DNA of 64,000 bases, taken from Zelopaecilomyces penicillatus. Taxonomy: Eukaryota; Ascomycota; Sordariomycetes; Hypocreales; Pseudodiploosporaceae. This document shows, piece after piece, positions 22,301 through 33,352 of the stretch (within the stretch, counting starts at the first letter, position 1; each line of letters starts with the position of its first letter). A model generated the notes under the pieces. The model did not search any database and was not told the DNA's origin. It saw only the letters and a list, made by a program, of their open reading frames with translations. The stretch is from contig VCCP01000007.1 in NCBI GenBank assembly GCA_005765155.1, positions 1,257,501 to 1,321,500 of the forward strand, read 5' to 3'. A program made the position numbers and the translations under genes.

Positions 22301-25300
22301 ATTGGGTAGTTTGTAATCACAGTCCTCATCTATCACGATCCCTTCTTCTCAATGCCGTGGCCAGTCGGCCTAACCTGGAGTTCAAGCAAAAGCGCTCAAG
22401 GCAGCAAAAAAGCGATTCCGCACCTGGCCATTGCTTCTCGATCTGCTCCGTATTGCACGGAATCGTCCAAGTAGGTGGTCGATAAGAGGTTGCGGTATGC
22501 CAGATGCCAGATGGCACCAGGGGCATGCCGCACATGCACGCTGCCCGACCTGACATGTCGACCCAACGGGCTCTGATTATGGATGATAAGGTAGACCCCA
22601 ATGAAACGAGGCCCTGAGATGGCGACCAAGCCTGCGGCCTGGAGATTGTGCTACATGAGGAATCGGAGTGGACAGTCTTCTCCAACCATTGCCAGGAAAG
22701 AAAACAGCTCGAAACTTGACCAGCCCCAGAAGGGAAAAGGTAGACGCAAGCGGCCGTGTGTGAGAGCGTGAGCACCGTCAGGCTGCGCATGACCGTGCTA
22801 AGGGCTTGCGTTTTGGCATCGATGTAATATGGTCTGGTAGAGCCACTATTATTAAATTCGGCAACGTTCGATGTTGCCCTGAGAGTTTGAGCCGTTTCCG
22901 CGACACGGCGCTTACTTGTTCATAACCATGTCTACCTGAAGGCATCTCCGGCATCGCCTTTAGTTGATATCCTTTTTCCTCCAGATAAACTCCACATGTA
23001 TAAGGCCGGGCAGCGTTCTCATCGAAAGTTGCTGTACATCGCTGGTGCTTAATGAGCGCGGCGACGACGGGAGAGCAAACATCATGACCTTATAACCCCA
23101 GAGGAATTGGCGGACCGTAATGGCGAGAGCCTGAGCCTGTGTTCCCTGTGTCGGTTCTCATTGCTCAATTCTGCGACCTGGCTAGCCAGGAATTAGCCCT
23201 TGCTGCGACCACCGCCTCAGACAAACATCCACACCACCTTGTCCAGCCCACACCCGCTGCTCTCTCGTACCTCTGAGATCCCTGTAGAAGCAAAACGGGC
23301 GCCTCTGCTGCGGCCACTAACGCGGCGCCATTGGCATACCGCAACCAGATCACTGTCTTTCTCCTCGTTTCTTCTCGCCCAGATGAGTTCGATAGCTGAA
23401 CTAGATCTGATGAGAGTCCGTTGCGCCGTGGCTCCCTATGGCCCCGCGATTCCATTATTAGGCCATCGCGGCAGTGGCAGGTCAGGTCTGGGCAGTCTTT
23501 GGGAGGGTGGTGGTGTGTGACTTATCAATGGTGACGGGGCTCGGAATGCGCTCATTGAAGGCCAGGCGGCCAGGAGTCCAGGACCCTGCCAGCCAGCCTG
23601 TGCGGAGAGACGGCGGATCAATCAACAAGCAAGGTTGGGTCCAGGCCAACACGTAGCCAGTGCCGGCTGCAGCTCGATGCGCATGCCATCCCACACCCCA
23701 AGTCCATCATGTTGTAGCACCTTGACTAGCGGACCACTCTCCAACCACTGTCTGCTGCATGTCAGTTGCCGGCCATCTTGGGATCGCAAAAGAAGAGGGG
23801 CTGTGGCGTGACCTCGCTGGCAAGAGAGATGTAATGCGTGTGAGGCGTGTGAGTGTACGAAGTAATAACAATAATACTCCGGACCGTACCATACTGTATG
23901 TATGCGTGGACGGAGGCACGGCCGGATGGATGAGGGTGGTGGGACTTTGTTGAGGTTGACATTTGTCGATTGTCGAGTCCGTAATGGTGATAGCGGCTGG
24001 ACTGTGACGGTGGGAGGATACGCAAGATGGGGCCTGGGTTTGATGCGATACGTGACGGGTTCATCGAATGGTTTTGCTTCTCTCCTGTTGGCACTCTATC
24101 TACTACCTGTGCCAAGGGGGTTAGTATCTTATGATTAACTTGACAAGTGCTTCGTGTGTGCATGGCAAGGTCTTTTCAATTGCTTCTTCTACCGTCGCCA
24201 TCACCATCATGAATGCGCTGGTAGATCTGGTCCCGCTGCGGTGCCTGACCAGCTTCAGACACCACTGTAATTACATGGTCGCTTTACAAGTAAGTACAGG
24301 TAGGCTTCGTAGATCGCATTCTGCATGGGACGGACACACCACCCCCCAACCACGACCACAATCAGCAGCAGTTGCAGCGCTACAACGACCGTGTGCGCAT
24401 TAGGCGCAAGAGGTGTGGACGCAATGGATAAAGTGCGAGCGCGTGTGAGCGCATGTCTCTGTCGCAAGCCAGGATCGACAGCGAGGCGTCCCAGGTCCAG
24501 CCAGCAGCCAGCGCAAACTGAAGAGCATGAATGGCAGCACGTCTGCGGAGACACCACAAAGCGCAATGCCCCTAGCTTTCGCTTCTCTTGTCTCTGCTTC
24601 CAGGTCCCAGTACACAGCTCACGGGATTCGTAGGCAAGTAACAGTAATAAGAATCCAGCATCAGGAATAATGATTCAAGCCAAGACACAAGATGCCAGTA
24701 CATATGGGTAGGGTGCCATGCCTTACTTAGTACAGTCAGTTCAAGGTTTAGGTTATTACCTGAACAGACGAAGAAGCCGCTTTGCTATCAAGTATCAAAT
24801 TACAGCACCTCAGGCACTGCGCAAGCCTGCTGTTGCCCTGTAAGCGCTCAACTTGCTGTCGGCCGTCCGTTTGGCGGTGGGAACCCCCTGTAAGAGAGTC
24901 GCTCACACGCTGTACAGTGCTGTACTGACAGCCCAAAAGCCCCCAGCAGGTCCAGGCAGAAGTGGCCTGTAGCGTATTTTTCTTGGTGACGAGTGAGCCA
25001 GAGATACCTGAAGACACTGGGCCACCTCGTCCATGTTAGTGAGCCCAGCCAGAGCAGCGACAAAATCGTTCGACCTCGCCTAGCAGCTCCTCTTTTCTCC
25101 ATACACACATTCTACCAACTTCGTCGCCAACACCAGCCTTGCAAACTACTCCTGATATCTTTCGTGAGTGCCATCGATCCCTATCATCATGCGCGAGTGT
25201 TCCTCTGCCCTGAATCTGCCTTCTCTCATCCGCCCTACCCCTTGAATGTTTCATCACCATTCCCGATCTCAGCGCCAGTGACCCAAGCCTCGAATCTACC

Positions 25301-25753
25301 AATTCCGGGGTTTGCGGCCTCATCACCACTCTCTGCACCCTTATTCGAGCTCATCTGTCGCCATCCGTTGCTAATCAGCACAGATTCTCTGATAGATATC
25401 GTCCTGATCGCCGTCGTGGTTCCATACCTTCGACATCGCTGCTGCGCCAGCCAGCCAGCCATTAGTTGACAACCCCCGTTTGGCGCTTCCCGCACAACGC
25501 CTGGATGGTGACGAGGTATTGAGATTGACTCGATTCTCATCATCATCTAGAGGCGGCTGACTCTATACGACTACCTGGCGGCCAGCCGGTACTGGAATTG
25601 TTGAGCTTTCTGTCGAGCGATACTTTCCCCTTGCCTTCCACTACAGTCTACACAGGCAAAACCCGCACCGACGTACCCAACCAATATTCCCAAAGCCACT
25701 CCCTACCCATCGCATCATCCACAATCGACATCAACGGCTCCCAAATACATACA
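19392..25753. other. Gene-poor interval of about 6.4 kb
   Basis: Between the cyclin start and the Zn2Cys6 gene I find no gene I can support. A minus-strand frame at 19437-19718, and for some way beyond it, has protein-like composition but no ATG. An ATG frame of 105 codons at 19931-20248 (minus) overlaps a plus-strand frame of similar quality. A 158-codon plus-strand frame at 21328-21804 has no recognisable domain. No transposase, reverse transcriptase or long terminal repeats are visible. The right end, from about 25.0 kb, is probably the promoter and leader of the gene at 25754. Confidence 0.4.
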
Positions 25754-27731
25754 ATGACTTCCATGTCTCCTATAAACACTTCTGCCGGTGTGTCCGCACC
25801 CTCCTCAAATGGGGGCAGCGTCTCCCCACGGCAGGCGCCCACACCTAAGAACGTCGCATTTGAACTTCTGTTCTTAGACTCACCCCAGTATCGTGCGCGC
25901 TTGCCCATGCGAGTGCAGATATACCCACATGATACCACAGACTCTATTGTGACGACCGTAAAGAACTTTTACGGTCTTTACTCAGGTCCTACTGGATCAA
26001 AGGGTGTCAGCTTCGAGGACGGCCATGGCAACACCTTGATTGCGCGATATGAGAACTTCCAGAACAACATGGTTGTTCATGTCCGTGTCATTGATGAGTC
26101 GCCTCCAGCGACAATAGCTACAGAACCCCTTCACTTCCACACAGGGCCCGCCGCTTCAGAAGCATATTATGGGGTTGAGGGATATGCCGCACAACAAGTT
26201 CAGCGTCTGGGTCAAGACATCCCTAGACCAACTTCCCGGTCATCACGGAGACGTAGCCAGTCGCCCAACGCCTTGCAGGGACAGAGAAGTGATTCTGCTA
26301 GCACCAATGGAAAGAAAGGTCGCTCTCGATCGACAAAGAATCGGGTTGGAATGGCCCAGGGTCACACTGAAGCCTATACCGACAGCTTAAATGGCTACAG
26401 CAGTGGTGACGGTGCTCCTAGCAGTACCTCTGGGAAGAACAAAGAACAGCTTGGAAATACAGATATCAGCGTCGAGAACATCGTGGAGGGTGGCCGACGC
26501 AAAAGGGCAAAATTTGAAAGCTCGGTAAGTTCAGCGCAGCACATCCGTCCCTATTCATTGCGATTTACTCACACATCAACCACAGGAGTTGCCTTTGTTT
26601 GCGCCGCCCCAGATGCCAGCAGCTACCTCGAACCCATCAGTATCACCAGCTCGCCGCGTTGAGCATCATCGGCCGTCTCTGTCTTTTGTGCCCTCTAGCC
26701 AAAACCCGTTTACCCACCCGCGCCCGATACAATCACCGCAGAGCTACCACAACGGTCTTACACAGTCTGGCATGTATGCCACCCCTGTTTCTAGTGATCG
26801 TCATGCTCGCGGAAGTATATCGTACAGTAGCAATGGCATCGGCATAAGCAGTGGCATGGGCATTCTCCCAACACCAGATCCTACAGTCGGCAGTTGTGTG
26901 TCAGAGGAAGATAAAGACGTCGCTATCCAGCTTATGCGTCTTGGTGAAATGTCAAACATCTCCCATGGTCGGACATCGGCATCAACACTTGATGATACCT
27001 TTAGCGGCAGAGCTGATGTCGCATCATCGACCGGCGCCACTAGTGATGGTGAGAGCGACAGCGATGCAGAGCTCCCACCTGCTCGCCGCCAGAAGCTTGA
27101 TATGTCTGGTGCTTCCAAACTAGTCTATCAATCTACTGAGGTGGACTTCATCCCACAGGTTGACAGCGCTGAAGCCAGCGGGGATGACGCCGACTACGAG
27201 GACGGAGCCGATAACCGTTTAAAGCCGTCGCAAATGAAATCAAGCATGAAACACAAGATTACACCATCAATTTCCAAGCCTGCTGGCCCCAAGCTGATGA
27301 AAGCACCTCGAACGTCCAATGGAGGCAGCAAGACTAAAAAAGCGCCCGCTACTGTAAGCAGACCAATGTCACCTGCCTCAGCGTCCCACTCTCGAAAACA
27401 GTCTGTGGCTTCAGTTGGAACTATGCCGCTGCCAGGTGAAGACGATCATCCTGACTTATCAACCAAGCCACGATGCCAGCGTTGTCGGAAAAGCAAGAAG
27501 GGCTGCGATCGTCAGCGACCTTGTGGTCGCTGCCGCGACGCTGGCCTTTCCGCGGATCAGTGCATCAGCGAAGATGAGGGCAATGGGCGAAAGGGTCGCT
27601 ACGGTCGCCACATGGGCGTACCTCTCAAGGAAAAGGAAGGCTTGCTCCTAACCCAGCCTGCTCTTTTACCTGCAGCCCCAATTGCTGCTGGCACTATGAC
27701 AGCTGACAAGGCCAAGAAGCGCAAGCGGTAG
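25754..27731 (+). CDS. Zn2Cys6 zinc-cluster protein with C-terminal DNA-binding domain
   Basis: Two exons, 25754-26524 and 26586-27731, with a 61-bp GTAAGT...CAG intron; product 638 residues. The start is the first in-frame ATG (ACATACAATG); the frame upstream opens only from TTG. A zinc cluster begins at Cys554 with spacing C-x2-C-x6-C-x5-C-x2-C-x9-C. It sits near the C terminus rather than the N terminus, and no fungal-specific regulatory domain follows. Residues about 35-120 form a conserved-looking globular segment (FELLFLDSP, MRVQIYPHDTTDS, GVSFEDGHGNTLIARYENF), perhaps ubiquitin- or PB1-like. The middle is Ser/Pro-rich with an RRKRAKF nuclear localisation candidate. It is probably a nuclear regulator; targets are unknown. 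Confidence 0.88.
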
Positions 27732-30193
27732 CCGCTTTGTTCTCAGCGCAAAGGGACATTGACCATGTTCTATGCGCTTGCATGTGTGGGTGAAGCTCAG
27801 ATCTCAAGACTCTGGACCCTTTTAGCTGTATGCGCCAGGATCTACATTTAGGAGTCTACCACAATCGTTATGTTCGGACGAACCCGTCAAGACTCCTGTT
27901 GGAGCTCTTAAACCCCAAAACTACAAAGAAAATACGAAAGTGCTGCTCTTGAAGCGGACTTTGAAGAAGGCGATAAATATAGTTGCTGGCCACAACTTTG
28001 CAAAATTGTTTGATTTCTGTGCGCGAAGCAGTTTTATGATGCTATTAGGAAAATGTAATTACGACGGTCTGTCTATGACCATTACATTCCTTTACAGGCG
28101 TTGAGGTGTGCGTAGAAGTTGTCATTTCTCTCGATTTTTATTATTCAATGATTTCCGTTTCAGTCGCCTGGTTACTTTCTGGCTGCGAAGCATGGAGCAA
28201 CAGGACACAAGGTGATTGCGTGGCTGTTTCAAGGATCGCTCTATGGCAGCGAAACTGTTGTTGTTAAGTGGGAAGTGGAAAAGCACAAGTGCGGAGCGAG
28301 GTGAACTTTGGAAATGTAGCGCCAAGTGGTCTGAAAGACAGTGGTCACGATTACGTGCATGTGTGCATGTGAGGAGGATAAGTGATTCGGGTACGGTGAC
28401 GAACGCAGGCAGCGCCTTCGTTTTGGAGCTGTCATGGCCGTCTCGTGACAAGGGGCGTATGGAAGGTGATGTGTTTGTTTTTCTTGGTTTCTTATCTGTT
28501 TGTGCCAATTTCCTGAACTCGTGTTCGGTAGTTTTGCGGACGTTGATTTATTCTTTTAACTTCTCATTATCTTGTTTGTTAGGTTGGGCGATGCTCTCTT
28601 GTTTCTTGGGAGACAGGCGCCAAAAGGGGGGCCGGAGCGCATTGTATTGTTGCATTAGTAAAGCAGCGCGAGAGCGCCGAATATACGATCATGGATTTTA
28701 AGAAATGCTCGAGCAAGCCGGTCTCTACCAAAAGAAGAGTGCTACAGTTGATTCAAATTTGTGCCGTCCTCCCCTGCTCTATTTCTCATAACTCACTCCA
28801 CCTGAATTGCCTGTTGCACATTAACTCAACCTCTGCTCCTTATCGCAAAACTCACGTCTCCCTGCTGTGAATGCCATCGCGCCGATGCGGCGCAAGGCAA
28901 GCAGAGTCGCGTGAGACGCGCGCGGTCTTAATGCGCAAGCGCTCTCAGCCCTTTTCCCGTCTTCCCTCCCCTTTGCGACCAACATTATCTCGTTTGAAGC
29001 CCCTCAAAATGATGTTTAATCACGGCTTGCACTGGCATCATCTAACTCTCCCTTGTCCCTCCTGGGGTGCCGCCCCGATTTATCGTGCATGGACGTCAAA
29101 CTTGGCTATCGCACTAGATTCTAATTCGGCTAGCGTGACGGGCCGGCACAAGCCGATGCAGGGATCCGGCAGGTTGGCCAGCGATCCGATTGGCTCGTCT
29201 GTTACTCACGTGCTAAGTCACGAGATTTTGAATTAAAACCATGGGTCTCATCCCTTCAGATTCGACATTACGTCATTGAACTACCCCGCTAAAGGTCGCG
29301 AGAAAGGGGAGGGGTAAACAATGATGGAGGGGCAGTTTTGGAATCCAATGGGGAGGGATTACAGAAAACGAAATGACATGATTAGGCTGAAAGAAAACAT
29401 ATATTGGGCTTTAGGGTAGTGGGAATAATATAAGTACACAATATTAATGCATTTACTTCCGCATAACTTTGTTTTTGTTGGTGTGGGAGTCTTTCCTTGG
29501 GCACACCTTACTTTGGATGCCCTGGTGGCACAGCAGAGCGGTGTGCACAGGTTTTTTTTGGGGGGGGGGTTCCTTCACGACGGGTGTGGGGCCCCTCCTT
29601 CCTTTTTCGAACACTCCCGGCGACACCGGCGATCGGAGCAAGCATCGGAAGGCGCCCCACTCTTTTTAACCTACCCGGCAGTCCCACAGCAAAATGGGCT
29701 GGAAAACCATGGAACATTGTTTTGACTCTCTGCGCTTTTCTTTAGAAATGAAGGGCATTATCAATTTGTTCGGTAGATGATTGGAGTCGGCTGGTTAGTA
29801 GGGGAAGTTCTGGTTGATGCCTTGTAGTTTGTAGTTTATTGAGTGATCCCTAACTTATTGTCTCATGTGTGAGGGCGCACGCCAAAATCAGTTTGAAGGT
29901 ACGACTTTTGTACCACAGTCTATAAGCCACACGGTTCAAAACTAGGTCTGTAACCTTTTGCTCGAAACTGCTCTAGCATAGTTGAAAATATGATTATTGT
30001 CTGTGCCTGTACAAACCTCTTCATGGTAGCTCAATTGAGACCGTGAAACAATGCAAACATCACAAGCAGTACGGCTGATGCTATGATTTCATTGGTGAAT
30101 GTAAATGAAGCAATGAATTAGATATAGAGTGAGTAGTAAACTGCATATGTCAGATAATTGAACGAAATCCAGCTCAATTGACATTAAGCATCT
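27732..30193. other. Intergenic, about 2.5 kb, no supported gene
   Basis: Overlapping open frames lie on both strands near 28.1-28.7 kb, but their longest versions start from TTG and show no domain. A T8G10 double homopolymer lies at 29552-29569. From about 29.8 kb the DNA is AT-richer and leads into the transporter pseudogene. Confidence 0.45.
29552..29569 (+). repeat. T8G10 double homopolymer
   Basis: Eight T followed directly by ten G. It is the longest G run I saw in the window, is outside any gene, and is liable to length error in sequencing. Confidence 0.85.
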
Positions 30194-31617
30194 TTGAAAA
30201 ACCTGCAGTACATGCATAGACTAATATCAACTTTCATGGTTCATCCACTTTATCCTCTAAATCATGTCGACTTTGAACCCCTTGATGGTGGCATCACAGC
30301 TTGGATTCATGTCCTGGCCACGCACTTGCTTAACTCCCTGGCCTGGGGTTACGCGTCCACCTTTGGCGTCTATCAGCTATACTACGTCCAACCATTGAAT
30401 CTCCCATCCGCACAGATCTCGTGGATTGACCGCAGTCCTGGTCCTCCTCAGCTTTGCCCATCTGCATCTTGCCAGGCCGGCTCGACGACGCCAGTTACAC
30501 GTGCGAGAATGTGACCCGCAGGTATATTTCTCGCCGTCCTGCGCTATTTATGACGAGTATCATGGCAGAGTACTGGCAGAATCTGTTGGTGCAGGACATT
30601 TATTTGTGTTGGCGTAGGCCTCGCCTTCACCTGCATAGCTGCGGTTTTAGTGCTGAGCTTGCACATCCTCAAAACCGGCCGTTTGCGCTCCTCCGTATCT
30701 GCTGTGGGCATGTCAACCAGAGGCGTCTTGTTCGCCGCCAGTATACAGTATCTGACGCCTTGAGTAGGGTTTCTTTGGGTTGTGCGATGTGCGGCCTTTG
30801 TTACGTTGCTGATGGCCCCGACTGCACATATCTTGTTGAAGCTGCGGCTGGTGCCTCGCAAGTCGGACCCGTTGTTGGAACTGGCGGCTTTTTGGGAGAT
30901 TCCATAAATTTTCTTCGCTTTGGCAGCATTTGTATACTTGTATGTCCTTTATTTTGGCTTTTTTATGTGAGTTTTGGGCTCTTTGGTCATACACAACCTT
31001 CTCCCCTATTGGTCCTTCAACTAGAGGCAAATGTAAAATCACGCGTGGAAAGCGCTGAATATCTGCTTTTCAGGTCTAAAGTTACGCTCGCAATATCATG
31101 GGACTTTTACCTATTGATTATATCAGCCCGCTACTTAGTATAAATGCTACGGGCATCCCGGAGCAACCTCTGGCCGGACTTGTAGCAGATACTTGGCTGA
31201 GTCCAAATATACGCCTTTATCATTATGACGGGAGCAATCAGGGTCATGCTGTACGGGTGGATAGGAGTGACCACACGGGCAAGCATGTACATCTTCAGTG
31301 TGTTGTATCATCGGGTCGCGGTAGGGTTAGTTGGGAAACATTGTCGCATCGCCAGCCAGTCTGAACAAGCACCCGCGCGAAAAGGGCATCCGGTTCGGCA
31401 TAATGGAGACGGTATGCTCTTTGCGACGGTGGCTGGGCTACCAACTACAGGGGCGATTATTGACCACTCCAATGTTAAGTACATCTGGATTCAAATATGG
31501 GAAGGGGTTGTCATGGCTGCCGCAGTTGCCATATCTCTGGCTTCTCGAATTGGCATAACGGGATGGAAGTTCAAGGTTAAGATTTGGGTGAAGCGGAAAG
31601 CGATTGTAGTAGCCTGA
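30194..31617 (+). pseudogene. Decayed MFS transporter, monocarboxylate (MCT/MCH) type
   Basis: Pieces of one MFS transporter appear in order but in different reading frames. The first is DGGITAWIHVLATHLLNSLAWGYASTFGVYQLYY..SAQISWI near 30284-30427. A shifted frame near 30470-30600 contains GRLDD and LFMTSIMAEYWQNLLVQ. A third, near 30605-30950, resembles GVGLAFTCIAAV and VGFLWVVRCAAFV with internal stops. The end is GAIIDHSNVKYIWIQIWEGVVMAAAVAISLA near 31450-31545. The order matches the twelve-helix fungal monocarboxylate transporter layout (YY..SxxxISWIGS, then helices, then the C-terminal IAD region). At least three frame changes and several stops cannot be removed by a simple set of introns, so I call it a pseudogene. 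It is convergent with the kynurenine formamidase gene. The left boundary is approximate. Confidence 0.8.
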
Positions 31618-31837
31618 TGTACAGTGAAAATGGATCGTCACTTGTACAAATGTAATGGGAAATGCCAACTCAAATTGCGGAAGTAGATGCTTAGCTGAAG
31701 ATCGAAGTCAACAGACAAAGTCTTGCGTGTCGATCGCGTCACAGTCTATAGCAAGGAGCTACAAAATTCGACTTGCTTCCATCCATATTATTGCTTCTTT
31801 TCTCTTATCTCAACTTGTTAATATTGTCATTGCAATA

Positions 31838-32777
31838 TTAAGTTTGCCTCATTTGTGAAAGAATTTGTGCGACGAGGTCCGACACTTGTGAACCCCATAG
31901 CCATATGTCATTATGATCCCCTGTTAAGTTCTTCCGTATGCTAACATCGATGCCATCTGCAACAAGCTTGGCTGTCATATTGTCAATTTCAGGCATGTCA
32001 ACCAAGGTATCTTCAGTGGATGCAGCCATCAACACGAAGCGACGGTCGTTGGTCCAGAGTTCCTTGAAGTTTCCCTTGAATGTTGCAGGAGATATGTCGT
32101 CCCATTGCTTGTGATCCGTGCCAAATGCGCTTTCCAGAAAACTGGTATATCCCTCATGCCTGTCATCGAGGCCGACAAGGTCATAAACACCTGCTATGCC
32201 GACTATACCGGTTGGGAATGGTACGGAAGATTCCTCACTTTCAGATCGACCTTGACCCATAATGAGCTGGTATGCCAGCGTCCCGCCAGCCGAGTGGCCG
32301 GCCAGAATGTAATCGTTGCCAATACTATATTCAGTATCAAGGAACATCAAAGCGGCCCGCACATCCTGTATATGCTCGGGATGCTTGGCCACACGCAGCT
32401 CTGTGGCTGGTGTTGCATCTGCGCTTTGGGGGAAATCGGGATGGGGACAAAGCCTATAGTCGATGCTCGCAAAACCGCGTACCGCTGCGCTGGGAATATC
32501 ATGATTGGAGAGCATGCACTTCAGGGAGGGGACGAAGTCGTTGAAGGTATTACGCGGATCCTGCCAAGCACCTCCATGAATGAAACTACTGGACCGTCAG
32601 CTTATGCAAGGGCCAAGCCAGCCAGCACGCAGACTCGAGGCCATACATAACCCAGTACGCCGACTGCGGTGTTTGCTCCCGCGAGTTATACTGCCAGACC
32701 CCTACTCGTTGTAGGCTATGTGGGCCATACTGATGGCAAGTGAAGTCTAGGCCTGGTATTTCAGATGAAGAATCCAT
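31838..32777 (-). CDS. BNA7: Kynurenine formamidase (arylformamidase)
   Basis: Two exons on the minus strand, 32777-32647 and 32588-31838, with a 58-bp intron (donor GTATGG, branch GCTGAC, acceptor CAG); product 293 residues. It hydrolyses N-formylkynurenine to kynurenine and formate, the second step of tryptophan breakdown towards NAD. It is an alpha/beta hydrolase: the oxyanion motif HGGAW (residues 48-52) is completed just after the splice join, the nucleophile is Ser143 in GHSAGG, and the acid and base are probably Asp237 (TEDTLVD) and His269 (GDHNDIW). The Asp-His spacing of 32 residues equals that of yeast Bna7 as I recall it. The ATG at 32777 is the first true in-frame ATG. The gene is intact beside a decayed transporter. 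Confidence 0.93.
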
Positions 32778-33333
32778 TTGCACTTGTTGGGAGTGAGCGT
32801 TACGGCAGCGAACAAGAGCGTTTGAGGGGTATAGAATTCAACGAGGATGCCGAGTTTTCCAATGGGCTGTTCTCAACCAGGATGTGATTGCTTTAAAGAA
32901 GCAACCTCTCTTGGCTGATTCCTTGGCCGTAGGATAAATAAGTGGAAGAACTTGATTTGAGTCAGGCCTAGAAGTTAATTACTCGTGCCTCGATCTGCGC
33001 CTAGGCGGAGCTTGTTTAGTTGAGTGGTGGCTGACGCAGGCGGGGAAATAGCTTGGCAGTTCTGGCAGCTCTACTCTCCCCCTACCTTGTAGTGATGGAA
33101 TGATATTTGAACCTACACCTAAGCATAGGTAGAGGTAACACAGTAGTGATGAACTATCATGGTGCAGTAAAAAACTTGACACCTTGGCATCAAACTGAAA
33201 GAGGGTTTCTTTCACTGGGCCCCCAACTATCGGCAATTGTTGCCTTGCTAGTCAGGCAACTCACCTACCACGAAGCTTCAGTGCCGATGAGAGAGATTAT
33301 ACCCTCAAGGGGGAAATACAAAGGTATTTATAC

Positions 33334-33352
33334 ATATATATATATATATATT
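33334..33352. repeat. TA dinucleotide microsatellite
   Basis: About nine TA units following the word TATTTATAC, in a gene-poor interval. Confidence 0.85.

Noticed and set aside
28122..28701. Overlapping 128- and 161-codon frames on opposite strands
   Set aside because: Both open only from TTG at full length and neither carries a recognisable motif.
29930..29960. GGTTCAAAACT, a match to the tRNA B-box consensus
   Set aside because: The flanking bases do not form a T-arm or acceptor stem and there is no anticodon arm upstream.
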